Below are positions 26,445-34,829 of a stretch of 64,000 bases of DNA, piece by piece (positions within the stretch are counted from its first letter, which is position 1; every line of letters begins with the position of its first letter). Source of the DNA: Streptomyces kurssanovii (GTDB lineage: Bacteria > Actinomycetota > Actinomycetes > Streptomycetales > Streptomycetaceae); contig NZ_BMTN01000008.1 of the NCBI RefSeq assembly GCF_014649695.1, forward strand, positions 186,001 through 250,000, read 5' to 3'. The translations under genes were made by a program, and so were the position numbers. The notes beneath the pieces are model-generated. The model saw only the letters and a program-made list of their open reading frames with translations. It was not told where the DNA came from and did no database searches.

Positions 26445-27451
26445 GAGCGTGCCGCTCCGTTCTTCTTCTGCGCGTTCGACCGGCTGAGCAGGCGCTGCAC
26501 GAGTCCGATGGCCAGCAGCAGGAGCAGCATCACCCAGGCGATGGCGGAGGCCTGGCCGAGCGCGCCGGTGACCCAGCCCTTCTCGTACATCAGCAGACTC
26601 AGCGTCTGGTACTGGTTGCCGCTGCCGCCGCCGATGCCGAGGCTGCCGCCGAAGATCAGCGGCTCGCCGAACAGCTGGGTGGCGCCGATGGTGGAGACGA
26701 CGATGGTGAACAGGATCGTCGGCTTGATCGAGGGGATCGTGATGCTGATGAACTGCCGAAAGCGGGACGCCCCGTCGAGTGCGGCCGCCTCGTAGAGGTC
26801 GTTCGGCACGGCCTGCATCGCGGCCAGGTAGATGAGGGCGTTGTAGCCGGTCCAGCGCCAGGTGACGATCGTGGAGATGGCGATCTGGGCCGGCCACTTC
26901 TCCGTCTCCCAGTTGACCGGGTCGATGCCCACGTAACCGAGCAGCTGGTTGATCATCCCGTAGTCGGTGTTGAACAGCTGGGCGAAGACGAGCGCGGCGG
27001 CCGCGATCGAGGTGGCGTACGGGGCGAGGATCGCCACGCGATAGAAACCACGGCCGCGGATGCGGTAGTTGAGCAGATGCGCCAGGCCGAGCGCCATCAG
27101 CAGCTGCGGCACGGTGGAGATCACACCGATGGTGAAGGTGTTCGCCAGGGCGTTCCAGAAGAAGTCGCTCTCCACGAGCCTGGAGTAGTTGTCCAGGCCC
27201 CGCCATTCGGCCTCGCCGCCCAGCTCGACCTTCTGGAGCGACAGCCAGCCGGTGTAGAGGAGCGGGAAGAGACCGAAGGCGGCGAAGACGAGGAAGAACG
27301 GCGCGACGTAGACGTACGGGGTCGCCTTGAGGTCGATGCGATACAGGCGGCTGCGCCAGCCGGACGGGTCCCGGTGCCCCGGGTCCCTGGGCGCGCCGGA
27401 GGGGGCGTCGATCACAGCGGCGCCCTTGTCGGGCTGGAGGGAGGTGGCCAT
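26441..27451 (-). CDS. cebF: cello-oligosaccharide ABC transporter permease CebF
   Basis: 336 residues. A hydrophilic N-terminus of about 45 residues precedes six membrane helices (first near YVYVAPFFLVFAAFGLFPLLY). EAA loop: YEAAALDGASRFRQFISITI. It begins 106 nt after cebE and overlaps cebG by 4 nt. The assignment to cellobiose rather than another sugar rests on the neighbouring CebR boxes, cebR and bglC. Confidence 0.92.
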   Translation of the reverse strand: MATSLQPDKGAAVIDAPSGAPRDPGHRDPSGWRSRLYRIDLKATPYVYVAPFFLVFAAFGLFPLLYTGWLSLQKVELGGEAEWRGLDNYSRLVESDFFWNALANTFTIGVISTVPQLLMALGLAHLLNYRIRGRGFYRVAILAPYATSIAAAALVFAQLFNTDYGMINQLLGYVGIDPVNWETEKWPAQIAISTIVTWRWTGYNALIYLAAMQAVPNDLYEAAALDGASRFRQFISITIPSIKPTILFTIVVSTIGATQLFGEPLIFGGSLGIGGGSGNQYQTLSLLMYEKGWVTGALGQASAIAWVMLLLLLAIGLVQRLLSRSNAQKKNGAARS

Positions 27452-27557
27452 CAGGCGCCCTTTCCCTGGTGAGTGGTGACGGAACGGCGGATGGCTTCGA
27501 CGGCACCCGCGAAGAGGCCGCCGGCTGCCGCGCGGGGCAGCCGGCGGGAGGCGGCGA

Positions 27558-28907
27558 CTACTGGTCGATCTTGTCGTCGACCAGCTTCTTCACGTTGTTC
27601 CAGGCCTTCTCGGGCGAGGTGCCACGCGTCTCGATGTCGAGGATTCCGTTGTCCGTCAGGAAGGTCTTCACCTGTCCGTCCCAGCGGCCGATCGGGGCGG
27701 GGTTGATCTGCTGGGCAGCCTCGGAGTAGATCTTGCCGACCGGGACGCCGGGGAAGTACTCCGGCTGGGCGTTCTGCACGGCCTCGGACTTCAGGCCGTC
27801 GGTGGTCGAGGGGATGTTGCCGTTCACGGCGAAGACCTTGGCCTGCTGCTCGGGCGCGGTCAGCCAGGCGGCGAGCTTCGCGGCCTCGGCGGTGTGCTTG
27901 CCCGCCTTGGGCACGGCGAGGAAGGAGCCGCCCCAGTTCGCCGGGACGGGCGCCTGGGCGATGTCCCACTTGCCCTTGTTGGCGGGGCCGGCCTGGTCCT
28001 TGATGATGCCGGTCATCCAGGAAGGACAGGCGACCGTGGCGAACTTGGAGTTCTTGAAGGCCGCGTTCCAGGTGCCCTTCTCGTCGAACTGCCGCAGCTT
28101 GGCGGTGAGTCCGCCCTGTGCGGCCTTGACGGCGGTGTCCCAGGCCTTCATCACGCCGAGGCTGCTCTCCCAGCGCAGCTTGCCGTCCTCACCGGAGTAC
28201 TGGTCCGGCTGGCTGGAGACGACGGCGTTGAACAGTCCGCTCGCCGAGTCGTGGAACGCGGTGCCCGCCGGCGCCTTGGCCTTGTACTTCTCGCCCTGCT
28301 CGAGGAACTTGGCCCAGTCGCCCGCCCACAGCTTGCCGACCTCTTCACGGTCGGTGGGCAGCCCCGCCTGCTGGAAGAGGTCCTTGCGGTAGCAGATGCC
28401 CATCGGGCCGATGTCCGTGCCCAGCGCGATGGTCGAGCCGTTCGGGGCGGTGGCCTGCTTGACCTTCCAGTCGAGGAACTTCGAGGTGTCGACACCCTCG
28501 GTCTTGCCCAGGTCGACGAACTTCCCGGCCATCGCCTCGCCGGTGGCCTCCGCGATGTAACCGACCTCGATGGCCTGGATGTCGGCGAGTCCGCTGCCCT
28601 GCGAGAGCCGCAGCTTCATCGCGTCCCAGTACTTCTGGCCGTCGGCGACGTTCGTCTCTTCGATCTTGATGCCGGGGTTCAGCTTCTCGTACTCGGCGTA
28701 GAGCTTGGCGCCGGTCTTGTTGTCGAACCCGAACGATCCGAAGGTGCCCACCCGGAGGGTGATCGTCCCGCCGCCCGCGCCCTCGTCGCCCTCGTCGCCC
28801 CCGGAGCCGCCGCATCCGGTCACGAGAAGGCCGAGGGACAGCAGGCCCGCGGTGGTGAGGGTGACTGCGCGGCGTCTGCGGGGGACGTCACCGGAAATTA
28901 TGCGCAT
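27558..28907 (-). CDS. cebE: cello-oligosaccharide-binding lipoprotein CebE
   Basis: 449 residues. A lipoprotein signal with a basic stretch (RRRRAV) has its lipidation Cys at about 32 (LVTGC). The mature cluster-B binding protein starts with TLRVGTFGSFGFDN and ends WNNVKKLVDDKIDQ. In Streptomyces CebE binds cellobiose and cellotriose; in plant pathogens this import triggers virulence. A good ribosome site (AGGAG, 6-nt spacer) precedes the ATG. Two CebR boxes lie in the gap to divergent cebR. Confidence 0.93.
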   Translation of the reverse strand: MRIISGDVPRRRRAVTLTTAGLLSLGLLVTGCGGSGGDEGDEGAGGGTITLRVGTFGSFGFDNKTGAKLYAEYEKLNPGIKIEETNVADGQKYWDAMKLRLSQGSGLADIQAIEVGYIAEATGEAMAGKFVDLGKTEGVDTSKFLDWKVKQATAPNGSTIALGTDIGPMGICYRKDLFQQAGLPTDREEVGKLWAGDWAKFLEQGEKYKAKAPAGTAFHDSASGLFNAVVSSQPDQYSGEDGKLRWESSLGVMKAWDTAVKAAQGGLTAKLRQFDEKGTWNAAFKNSKFATVACPSWMTGIIKDQAGPANKGKWDIAQAPVPANWGGSFLAVPKAGKHTAEAAKLAAWLTAPEQQAKVFAVNGNIPSTTDGLKSEAVQNAQPEYFPGVPVGKIYSEAAQQINPAPIGRWDGQVKTFLTDNGILDIETRGTSPEKAWNNVKKLVDDKIDQ

Positions 28908-29042
28908 TCGAGGCTCCTACGACTGTTTTCGGCTGGTGGCGGGCCCAGAGCGACAGAGTGGGGCTGACGGCGAACAGGACCGGTCACAAGAGGGGAAGTG
29001 AGGAAGCGGTGCAAGGGCAGGCCGGAATGGGTCGGCGGGCAA

Positions 29043-29058
29043 GTGGGAGCGCTCCCAC
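29043..29058. promoter_or_regulatory. CebR box 1 (perfect)
   Basis: The sequence TGGGAGCGCTCCCA (29044-29057) is the exact 14-bp CebR operator described in Streptomyces, extended to a 16-bp palindrome by flanking G/C. It lies 136 nt upstream of cebE. Confidence 0.95.
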
Positions 29059-29278
29059 TACTGCTTGGTTCGAAAGCTTCGCGGCGGCGACACCCTCTGT
29101 CAAGGTCGGGCAGCAGAGCTTTATTGCTCCGAGATGTCGCCGGCGTGAGAATCTCCCCCTTTCAGTGCGGCCAAAGACTCCCAAGCACCGCAAAAGGTCC
29201 GCCCTGCATGATCACCGCCCGCAGTCCGGCCGTCCACCTCCGGCGCTCCTCGACAAGCCGGAGCGGATGGATCAATAA

Positions 29279-29292
29279 TGGGAGCGCTCCCG
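29279..29292. promoter_or_regulatory. CebR box 2 (one mismatch)
   Basis: TGGGAGCGCTCCCG, one base from consensus, lies 69 nt before the cebR start, so CebR probably represses its own gene. The rest of the 453-nt cebE-cebR gap has no gene. Confidence 0.85.
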
Positions 29293-29360
29293 AACGCTCT
29301 GTCACCATGGTCTCCAGGGAGAATCGACGGATACCGCACCATCCCCTCCGGAGGTCACGC

Positions 29361-30386
29361 ATGGCAGCACGGGGCCGTTTCGGCCAGCCCACACTCGAGC
29401 AGGTCGCCGCCCTGGCCGGCGTCGGGCGGGGCACCGTCTCCCGAGTGATCAACAAGTCGCCCGGTGTCCGCGACTCGACCCGGCACGCCGTGGAGCAGGC
29501 CATCGCCGAGCTGGGATACATCCCCAATCACGCCGCCCGCGCCCTCGCCGGCAGCCGCACCGACGCCGTGGCCCTGGTCATCCCGGAGACCGAGAAGCGG
29601 TTCTTCACCGAGCCCTACTTCTCCGAGATCATCCACGGCGTCGGGATGGGCCTCGCGGACACGGAGCTCCAGTTGCTGCTGACCCTGGTGCGCACGGAGC
29701 GTGAGCGCGCTCGGTTCCTCCAGTACGCGAAGGCCCGCAGGATCGACGGCGTACTGCTCGTCTCCGTGCACCGTGACGACCCCCTGCCGGACCTGCTCTC
29801 CGAGATGGACATGCCGACCGTCCTGGGCGGCCGCCGCAGCAGCGACGAGACGGTCTCCTACGTCGACTCCGACAACGCCGGAGGGGCCCGTATCGCCGTC
29901 CGCCATCTGGCCTCGACCGGCCGCCGCAAGATCGTCACCATCACCGGCCGCGCGGACATGTACGTGGCCCAGTGCCGGCTGCGCGGCTACGAGGAGGCCG
30001 TCCGCGGGGCGTGCGAGGACTTCGACGCCTCCTGGGTGGCCGCGGGCGACTTCACCGAGGAGAGCGGCCGCCACGCCATGGCGGAGCTGCTGCGGCTCCA
30101 CCCGGACCTCGACGCCGTGTTCGCCGCCTCCGACGTGATGGCCGCCGGGGCCCTGCACACACTGCGCGCCGCGGGGCGCAGGGTGCCCGACGACGTGGCC
30201 GTCATCGGCTTCGACGACTCGCCGCTCGCCCAGCACACCGACCCGCAGCTGACCACCGTCCGGCAGCCGGTCGAGGAGATGGGCCGCACCATGGTCGGCG
30301 TTCTCCTCGACCAGATGGCCGCCCCCGGCGCGGCCTGGCGGAACGTGGTGGTGCGTACCGAGCTGGTGCGCCGGGACACGGCCTGA
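29361..30386 (+). CDS. cebR: cellobiose-responsive repressor CebR (LacI family)
   Basis: 341 residues. HTH at about 10-35 (PTLEQVAALAGVGRGTVSRV) with hinge AIAELGYIPNHAARALAG, then a sugar-sensing domain with VDSDNAGGARIAVRHL and AVIGFDDSPLAQH. CebR is known to bind TGGGAGCGCTCCCA and to be released by cellobiose. ATG at 29361 with GGAGG 6 nt upstream; a much longer upstream open frame crosses operator DNA and is not credible. The DNA-reading residues differ from MalR, in line with the different operators. Confidence 0.94.
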   Translation: MAARGRFGQPTLEQVAALAGVGRGTVSRVINKSPGVRDSTRHAVEQAIAELGYIPNHAARALAGSRTDAVALVIPETEKRFFTEPYFSEIIHGVGMGLADTELQLLLTLVRTERERARFLQYAKARRIDGVLLVSVHRDDPLPDLLSEMDMPTVLGGRRSSDETVSYVDSDNAGGARIAVRHLASTGRRKIVTITGRADMYVAQCRLRGYEEAVRGACEDFDASWVAAGDFTEESGRHAMAELLRLHPDLDAVFAASDVMAAGALHTLRAAGRRVPDDVAVIGFDDSPLAQHTDPQLTTVRQPVEEMGRTMVGVLLDQMAAPGAAWRNVVVRTELVRRDTA

Positions 30387-30444
30387 CCGGCAGGTCCGCC
30401 GGGCAGGGCATGTCAACGCTTCTTGTGGGCATGGCCCGTGCCGG

Positions 30445-30720
30445 TCAGCGGCCGTGGACCTGGAAGTCGTGGACCTGGAACTCGTCCAGCGAGATGCCGT
30501 ACGGGGTGGCCCGGGTCCGGCCCAGCAGCCTGACGCAGCGCCCCCGTCCCGCGACGGCCGGCTGCTGTGCGCCGCCCGAGGACGTCGCGAACAGCTCCCT
30601 GAAGGTGCCGAAGCCGGGGTCGTCGGAGACCTGGACCGTGCACGATCCGGCGTACACCGCTCCGGCTGCCGCGCCGGAACGGCTGAGGCGTCGTGGTCGC
30701 GCATGCGGGGCACCGGGCAT
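30445..30720 (-). pseudogene. internally deleted secreted-protein gene with a discoidin-type C-terminus
   Basis: 91 codons, preceded by a strong ribosome site (AGGAGG, 8-nt spacer) and, 78 nt upstream of the start, a CebR box. The first 20 residues (basic, then GAAAGAV) look like the start of an export signal. From about residue 28 the sequence matches the last third of an F5/8 type C (discoidin) domain: VQVSDDPGFGTFRELF, then RCVRLLGRTRATPYGISLDEF. The N-terminal signal and C-terminal binding domain are thus joined without the expected catalytic middle. The simplest reading is an internal deletion of a CebR-controlled secreted glycosidase; a real small protein is less likely. Confidence 0.55.
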
Positions 30721-30797
30721 CGTGCGGGCCTCCTGGGTGGGGGACGGAAGCGAACGCGTGCGGGTGGTTCACGGGTGGCTCCTTCACGGCACAGGAG

Positions 30798-30811
30798 CGG
30801 GAGCGCTCCCA
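30798..30811. promoter_or_regulatory. CebR box 3 (one mismatch)
   Basis: CGGGAGCGCTCCCA, one base from consensus, 78 nt upstream of the truncated minus-strand gene at 30720. Confidence 0.85.
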
Positions 30812-30858
30812 ATAGAAGCCCCTCATGGGCCGAGTCAGGGCGGCCGGAGGCGCGTGAG

Positions 30859-30872
30859 CGGGAGCGCTCCCA
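30859..30872. promoter_or_regulatory. CebR box 4 (one mismatch)
   Basis: CGGGAGCGCTCCCA again, 61 bp from box 3. The spacing is near six helical turns, so paired binding is possible. Confidence 0.85.
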
Positions 30873-31044
30873 CAAGAGCGCCGCAACCCTCGCCCGAAAC
30901 CCGGACCTTCACGGCCGGACGCGGAAAGAGGGCCGGCACCACCTAAGCGGCGCCGCGGACCAATGAAGCGGCTTCCGGGGCCCGTGTCAATGACCGGGGC
31001 AGAACCCCGCACTCTTGACAACCCGCGCCCGCTGACCGAATCTC

Positions 31045-31060
31045 ATGGGAGCGCTCCCAT
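31045..31060. promoter_or_regulatory. CebR box 5 (perfect)
   Basis: TGGGAGCGCTCCCA (31046-31059), extended to a 16-bp palindrome, 152 nt before the bglC start. This is the likely main operator of bglC. Confidence 0.95.
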
Positions 31061-31121
31061 TTCGGCTGACAACAGCTCTGGTCTTCCGCCTGCCCCGCCG
31101 CAGAGCTGCCGGTCGCCGGAG

Positions 31122-31135
31122 CGGGAGCGCTCTTC
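31122..31135. promoter_or_regulatory. degenerate CebR box 6
   Basis: CGGGAGCGCTCTTC keeps the left half and core GAGCGCTC but has lost the right half. It lies 76 nt before bglC, 76 bp from box 5, and may be a weak auxiliary site or a decayed copy. Confidence 0.5.
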
Positions 31136-31211
31136 AGCAGCTCCACCCAGTTCGTGCCGGTGGCCGCGGGCGTCCCGCGGCCACCGGCGATCGACCGATC
31201 AGAGGATGACG

Positions 31212-32624
31212 ATGACCGCAGAGAACGATCCGGTTCCCGCAGGGCTGACGCGCCCGCCGGCCGCATCGGCCTTTCCACCGGGATTCCTGTGGGGAGTGGC
31301 CACGTCCGCGTACCAGATCGAAGGCGCGGTGGGCCAGGACGGCCGTGGAGCGTCGATCTGGGACACGTTCTCCCGCACGCCGGGCAAGGTGGCGAACGGC
31401 CACACCGGCGACGTGGCCGCCGACCACTACGCGCGCTACGAGCACGACGTCGCCCTGATGTCCGAACTGGGCATGGGTGGTTACCGGTTCTCCGTGGCAT
31501 GGCCGCGCATCCAGCCGGACGGGCGCGGTCCGGCCGACGCCCGGGGCCTGGACTTCTACAGCAGGCTGGTCGACTCCCTGCTGGAGAAGAACATCCGGCC
31601 GGCCCTCACGCTCTACCACTGGGACCTCCCCCAGGCCCTTGAGGACGAGGGCGGCTGGCGGAACCGCGACACGGCCTTCCGGTTCGCCGAGTACGCACAA
31701 CTGGTGAGCGAGGCGCTCGGCGACCGCGTGAAGCTCTGGGGCACGCTCAACGAGCCGTGGTGCGCGGCGTTCCTCGGCTACGGCAACGGCATCCACGCGC
31801 CCGGCGCGGTCGACCCCGCCGGTTCGCTGATCGCAGCCCACCACCTGCTGCTCGGCCACGGCCTCGCGGTCCCCGCGGTGCGCGCCGCGGCACCCGACGC
31901 CGAGGTCGGGATCACGCTCAACTTCTATCCCGTGGACGCCGATACGCAGAGCAGCGCCGATCTGGACGCCGCCCACCGCATCGACCTGCTCCAGAACCGC
32001 CTGTTCCTCGACCCGGTGGTCGAGGGCGCGTACCCGGCGGACGTGCGGGAGCACTTCGAGCGGGTGTGCGGCACCGGCCACATCGAGCCGGAGGACGAGA
32101 AGATCATCGGGGCGCCGGTCGACTTCCTCGGCGTCAACTACTACACGTCCTACCGGGTCGCCGGCGGCGGCGAGCCGTCAGGCCCGTCCCCCTGGCCGGG
32201 CGCGGAGGACGTGCGCTTCCTCGACCGCGGTCTGCCGAGGACCGGTATCGGCTGGGAGATCGACTCGGACGGCCTGTGCCGTCAGCTGGTCCGGATCAGC
32301 CAGGACCATCCCGGCCTGCCCATGTACATCACCGAGAACGGCGCGGCGTTCGACGACACCGTAGAGGCCGACGGCCGGATCGACGACGCGGACCGGATCG
32401 CCTACATCGACGGCCACCTGCGGGCGGTGCACCAGGCCATCGGGGAAGGGGCCGACGTCCGGGGCTACTTCCTGTGGTCGCTGCTCGACAACTTCGAGTG
32501 GGCCGAGGGCTACGGGATGCGGTTCGGCATCGTGCGGGTGGACTTCGAGACGCAGCAGCGCACTCCGAAGAAGAGCGCCCTCTGGTACGGGAACGTCGCC
32601 GTCGCAGGCGGCCTCCCCCACTGA
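31212..32624 (+). CDS. bglC: intracellular GH1 beta-glucosidase BglC
   Basis: 470 residues, no signal peptide. GH1 TIM barrel with FLWGVATSAYQIEGA at the start, acid/base E181 in TLNEP and nucleophile E375 in ITENG; the aglycone-side GYFLWSLLDNFEW is intact. It hydrolyses cellobiose and cellotriose brought in by CebEFG and so removes the CebR inducer. Start: AGAGG at 31201-31205 gives a 6-nt spacer to ATG 31212, whereas ATG 31206 directly abuts it, so the second ATG is preferred. CebR boxes 5 and 6 lie upstream; a perfect hairpin follows the stop. Confidence 0.94.
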   Translation: MTAENDPVPAGLTRPPAASAFPPGFLWGVATSAYQIEGAVGQDGRGASIWDTFSRTPGKVANGHTGDVAADHYARYEHDVALMSELGMGGYRFSVAWPRIQPDGRGPADARGLDFYSRLVDSLLEKNIRPALTLYHWDLPQALEDEGGWRNRDTAFRFAEYAQLVSEALGDRVKLWGTLNEPWCAAFLGYGNGIHAPGAVDPAGSLIAAHHLLLGHGLAVPAVRAAAPDAEVGITLNFYPVDADTQSSADLDAAHRIDLLQNRLFLDPVVEGAYPADVREHFERVCGTGHIEPEDEKIIGAPVDFLGVNYYTSYRVAGGGEPSGPSPWPGAEDVRFLDRGLPRTGIGWEIDSDGLCRQLVRISQDHPGLPMYITENGAAFDDTVEADGRIDDADRIAYIDGHLRAVHQAIGEGADVRGYFLWSLLDNFEWAEGYGMRFGIVRVDFETQQRTPKKSALWYGNVAVAGGLPH

Positions 32625-32626
32625 CC

Positions 32627-32656
32627 GCCGTTCCCGTGCCGCGGCACGGGAACGGC
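32627..32656 (+). terminator. perfect 30-bp palindrome behind bglC
   Basis: A fully self-complementary stretch centred on CCGCGG begins 2 nt past the bglC stop. Confidence 0.8.
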
Positions 32657-32742
32657 CCGCAACACCGCGGCCCGCGACACCCGGGGCCGGCGACACCGCG
32701 GCCCCTCGGCACCACGGCCGCAGCACCACGGCACGGCACCCA
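32657..32742. repeat. degenerate ~15-bp repeats behind bglC
   Basis: About six imperfect units of the form (gc)GGCC...(gc)ACACC run through this strip. No gene is visible. The strip lies between two terminator hairpins. Confidence 0.5.
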
Positions 32743-32746
32743 CGAC

Positions 32747-32783
32747 GAGGCCGCTCCCGCATGAGGGGGCGGGAGCGGTCCTC
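32747..32783 (-). terminator. hairpin behind the SDR pair
   Basis: CCGCTCCCGC (32751-32760) pairs with 32769-32778, extended by GAGG/CCTC with one bulged T. It lies 36 nt past the stop of the leftward SDR gene and also faces bglC. Confidence 0.65.
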
Positions 32784-32819
32784 ATGGTCGCCGAGGCCGG
32801 TACGGCACTGGTCCCCGCC

Positions 32820-33650
32820 TCACGACCTGCGCCAGGAGTCGTCCTGGAGGTGCGATCCGGCCATGGGGCCCATCCGCAGCATCCCGCCGTCGACCGACCA
32901 CGACGCTCCGGTGACGTAACCCGCGTCCTGGCCCGCGAGGAAGGCGATGACCGCCGCGACCTCCCGGGCGTCGCCGGGGCGGCGCAGCGGGATGCCCGGC
33001 CGCTCCGCGGCCCGGACGTCCGCGTCCTCCTGGCCGGTCATGGGAGTGGCGATCTCTCCGGGCGCGACCGAGTTGACCGTGATGCCGTGCTCGGCGAGTT
33101 CGAGAGCCATCACCTGGGTGAGCAGCCCGAGACCGCCCTTGGCCGCGCAGTAGGGGGCGGCGCCGACCCTCGGCTGGTGCTCGTGGACCGAGGTGACGTT
33201 GACGATCCTGCCCCCGTCCCCCTGGTCGATCATCCGGCGGGCGGCCCGCTGACCGCACAGGAACGGCCCGACGAGGTCCACGTCGACGACCTGGCGGACC
33301 GTGTCGAGGTCCAGGTCGAGAAACGGTGTGGCGGTGCCGGTGCCGGCGTTGTTGACGAGCACGTCCACCCGGCCCAGTTCATCGGCGAGCCGGTCGATCA
33401 CGTCGGCGGCGCCGGGCAGGACCGTGAGGTCCATCCGGGCGACGGCGGCACGCCGCCCGTGGCCGCGTACCTCCTCGGCCGTCGCCTCCGCCCCTTCCTG
33501 GTCGGTGTGGAACGTGATCCCGACGTCCATGCCCGCCGCGGCCAGCCGCACCGCGGTGGCCCGCCCGATGCCCGAGTCGGCGCCGGTGATGACGGCGACC
33601 CGCCGGGGGTCCGGCGCAGAGGAGACCGGTGCTCCTGGGGTCACGGCCAT
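32820..33650 (-). CDS. short-chain dehydrogenase/reductase
   Basis: 276 residues, classical SDR fold. Cofactor motif TGADSGIG (TGxxxGIG), NNAG, catalytic Ser in VTSVHEH and Tyr/Lys in YCAAKGG, and the C-terminal GYVTGASWSVDGGML seen in 3-ketoacyl-ACP reductase/glucose dehydrogenase-like members. Substrate is unknown. Its start overlaps the end of the upstream SDR gene by 10 nt, so the two are coupled and may act in sequence on one alcohol or sugar. Confidence 0.88.
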   Translation of the reverse strand: MAVTPGAPVSSAPDPRRVAVITGADSGIGRATAVRLAAAGMDVGITFHTDQEGAEATAEEVRGHGRRAAVARMDLTVLPGAADVIDRLADELGRVDVLVNNAGTGTATPFLDLDLDTVRQVVDVDLVGPFLCGQRAARRMIDQGDGGRIVNVTSVHEHQPRVGAAPYCAAKGGLGLLTQVMALELAEHGITVNSVAPGEIATPMTGQEDADVRAAERPGIPLRRPGDAREVAAVIAFLAGQDAGYVTGASWSVDGGMLRMGPMAGSHLQDDSWRRS

Positions 33651-34387
33651 GAGGGCTCCTTGCGCGGCACGACGACAAGCTCGGAGACCGCGCTCGTGTC
33701 CGGCACGGACAGGGCGTACAGGACGGTGTCGGCGACGATGTCGGGGCTCTGGAGCATGGTCAGGTCGGCGTCCGGGAAGCGGTCGAGGATGAACGGGGTC
33801 GCCATGCCGCCGGCGATGATGCCGGTGACGCCGATCCCGGGACAGTCGCGCTGCGCCTCCTGGAACAGGGTGTGGGTGAAGGCGCGCAGCCCGGACTTGC
33901 CCGCCGCGTACGGTCCCGCCTCAGTCCAGGTGCGGTTGGCAGCGGTGGAGAGGATGTTGACGATGTGACCGCCGCCACGCGCCACCATGCGGCGGTAGGT
34001 CTCGAGGCAGAGGAACATCGGGCCGAGCAGGTTGGTGCTGATCACCCGGCTCACCTCCTCGGCCGTCAGGTGCTCGATCGGCTTGCAGACGTCGACGGCC
34101 GCGTTGTTGACGAGGAGGTCGACCCGGCCGCCGTCCTCGTCCAGCTCGCGGAACACGTCCGCGACCGCGGCGGAGTCCCGTACGTCCAGCGCCACGAACT
34201 CCGCCTTGCCGCCCTGCCGGGCCAGGTCCTCGCACAGTTCCTCCGCCAGGTCCCTGCGTACGTCCGCGACCATGACGCTCGCCCCCGCGCCGGCCAGCCG
34301 ACGGCTGATCGCCGCGCCGAGGCCTCTCGCGCCGCCCGTCACCAGGGCCTGCCTGCCTTGAAGGTCGACCTGCACTCCGCTGCTCAA
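33641..34387 (-). CDS. short-chain dehydrogenase/reductase, second of a pair
   Basis: 248 residues, classical SDR: TGGARGLG, NNAA, YAAGKSG with catalytic Tyr and Lys, and LSTAANR carrying the catalytic Ser. It differs from its partner in lacking the C-terminal VDGG tail. The start is probably TTG at 34387, which has GGAAGG 7 nt upstream; GTG at 34375 is the alternative without a ribosome site. First gene of a two-gene leftward unit. Confidence 0.85.
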   Translation of the reverse strand: MSSGVQVDLQGRQALVTGGARGLGAAISRRLAGAGASVMVADVRRDLAEELCEDLARQGGKAEFVALDVRDSAAVADVFRELDEDGGRVDLLVNNAAVDVCKPIEHLTAEEVSRVISTNLLGPMFLCLETYRRMVARGGGHIVNILSTAANRTWTEAGPYAAGKSGLRAFTHTLFQEAQRDCPGIGVTGIIAGGMATPFILDRFPDADLTMLQSPDIVADTVLYALSVPDTSAVSELVVVPRKEPSWP

Positions 34388-34829
34388 TGCTCTGCCTTCC
34401 GTCCGCGCCCGTTCGGATGCCGCTCGGCGTGCGGCTGACACGGCATCGGCTCCGGTGGTACCCCGCCGCACCGCATCCAGTCCACTGTGACCCGCGCAAC
34501 TGTGACCGGCACTCGCACGACGGCCCGCGCAGCCCTTCGGAAGGGCCTGTGAGCAAGCACACCAGAAGTGCCCGATCCCAATGCCCCCAAGGGTTATCGC
34601 CCGTCGCGGACACCGTCGGCGAGGGCGCTCGAACCGCTTCTCGAGAGCCGTCTGCCACGATGGTCTGCGCCCTGCCAGGGAGCGCCTTCGCCGTCAACGG
34701 ACGGGCGGGGGGACCGTCTTCCGTGGTGGGGCGCCGTCAAGATCCGGTGGAGCGACCGCGCAGTGCAGCCGGTGTTCCGAGCTTCCGCCGCATTCCGCCA
34801 CATGGGTCCCTCGGGGACTCGTCACCCGA
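34388..34829. other. gene-free divergent region
   Basis: 442 nt between the SDR pair and the MFS gene. Frames that cross it are low-complexity, rich in Arg, Pro and Ser, and show no coding bias. It presumably holds the divergent promoters. I find no clear operator palindrome. Confidence 0.5.

Noticed and set aside
28998-29360. N-terminal extension of cebR by 121 codons
   Set aside because: It would cover both CebR boxes and promoter DNA, lacks LacI-family similarity, and ATG 29361 has a strong ribosome site.
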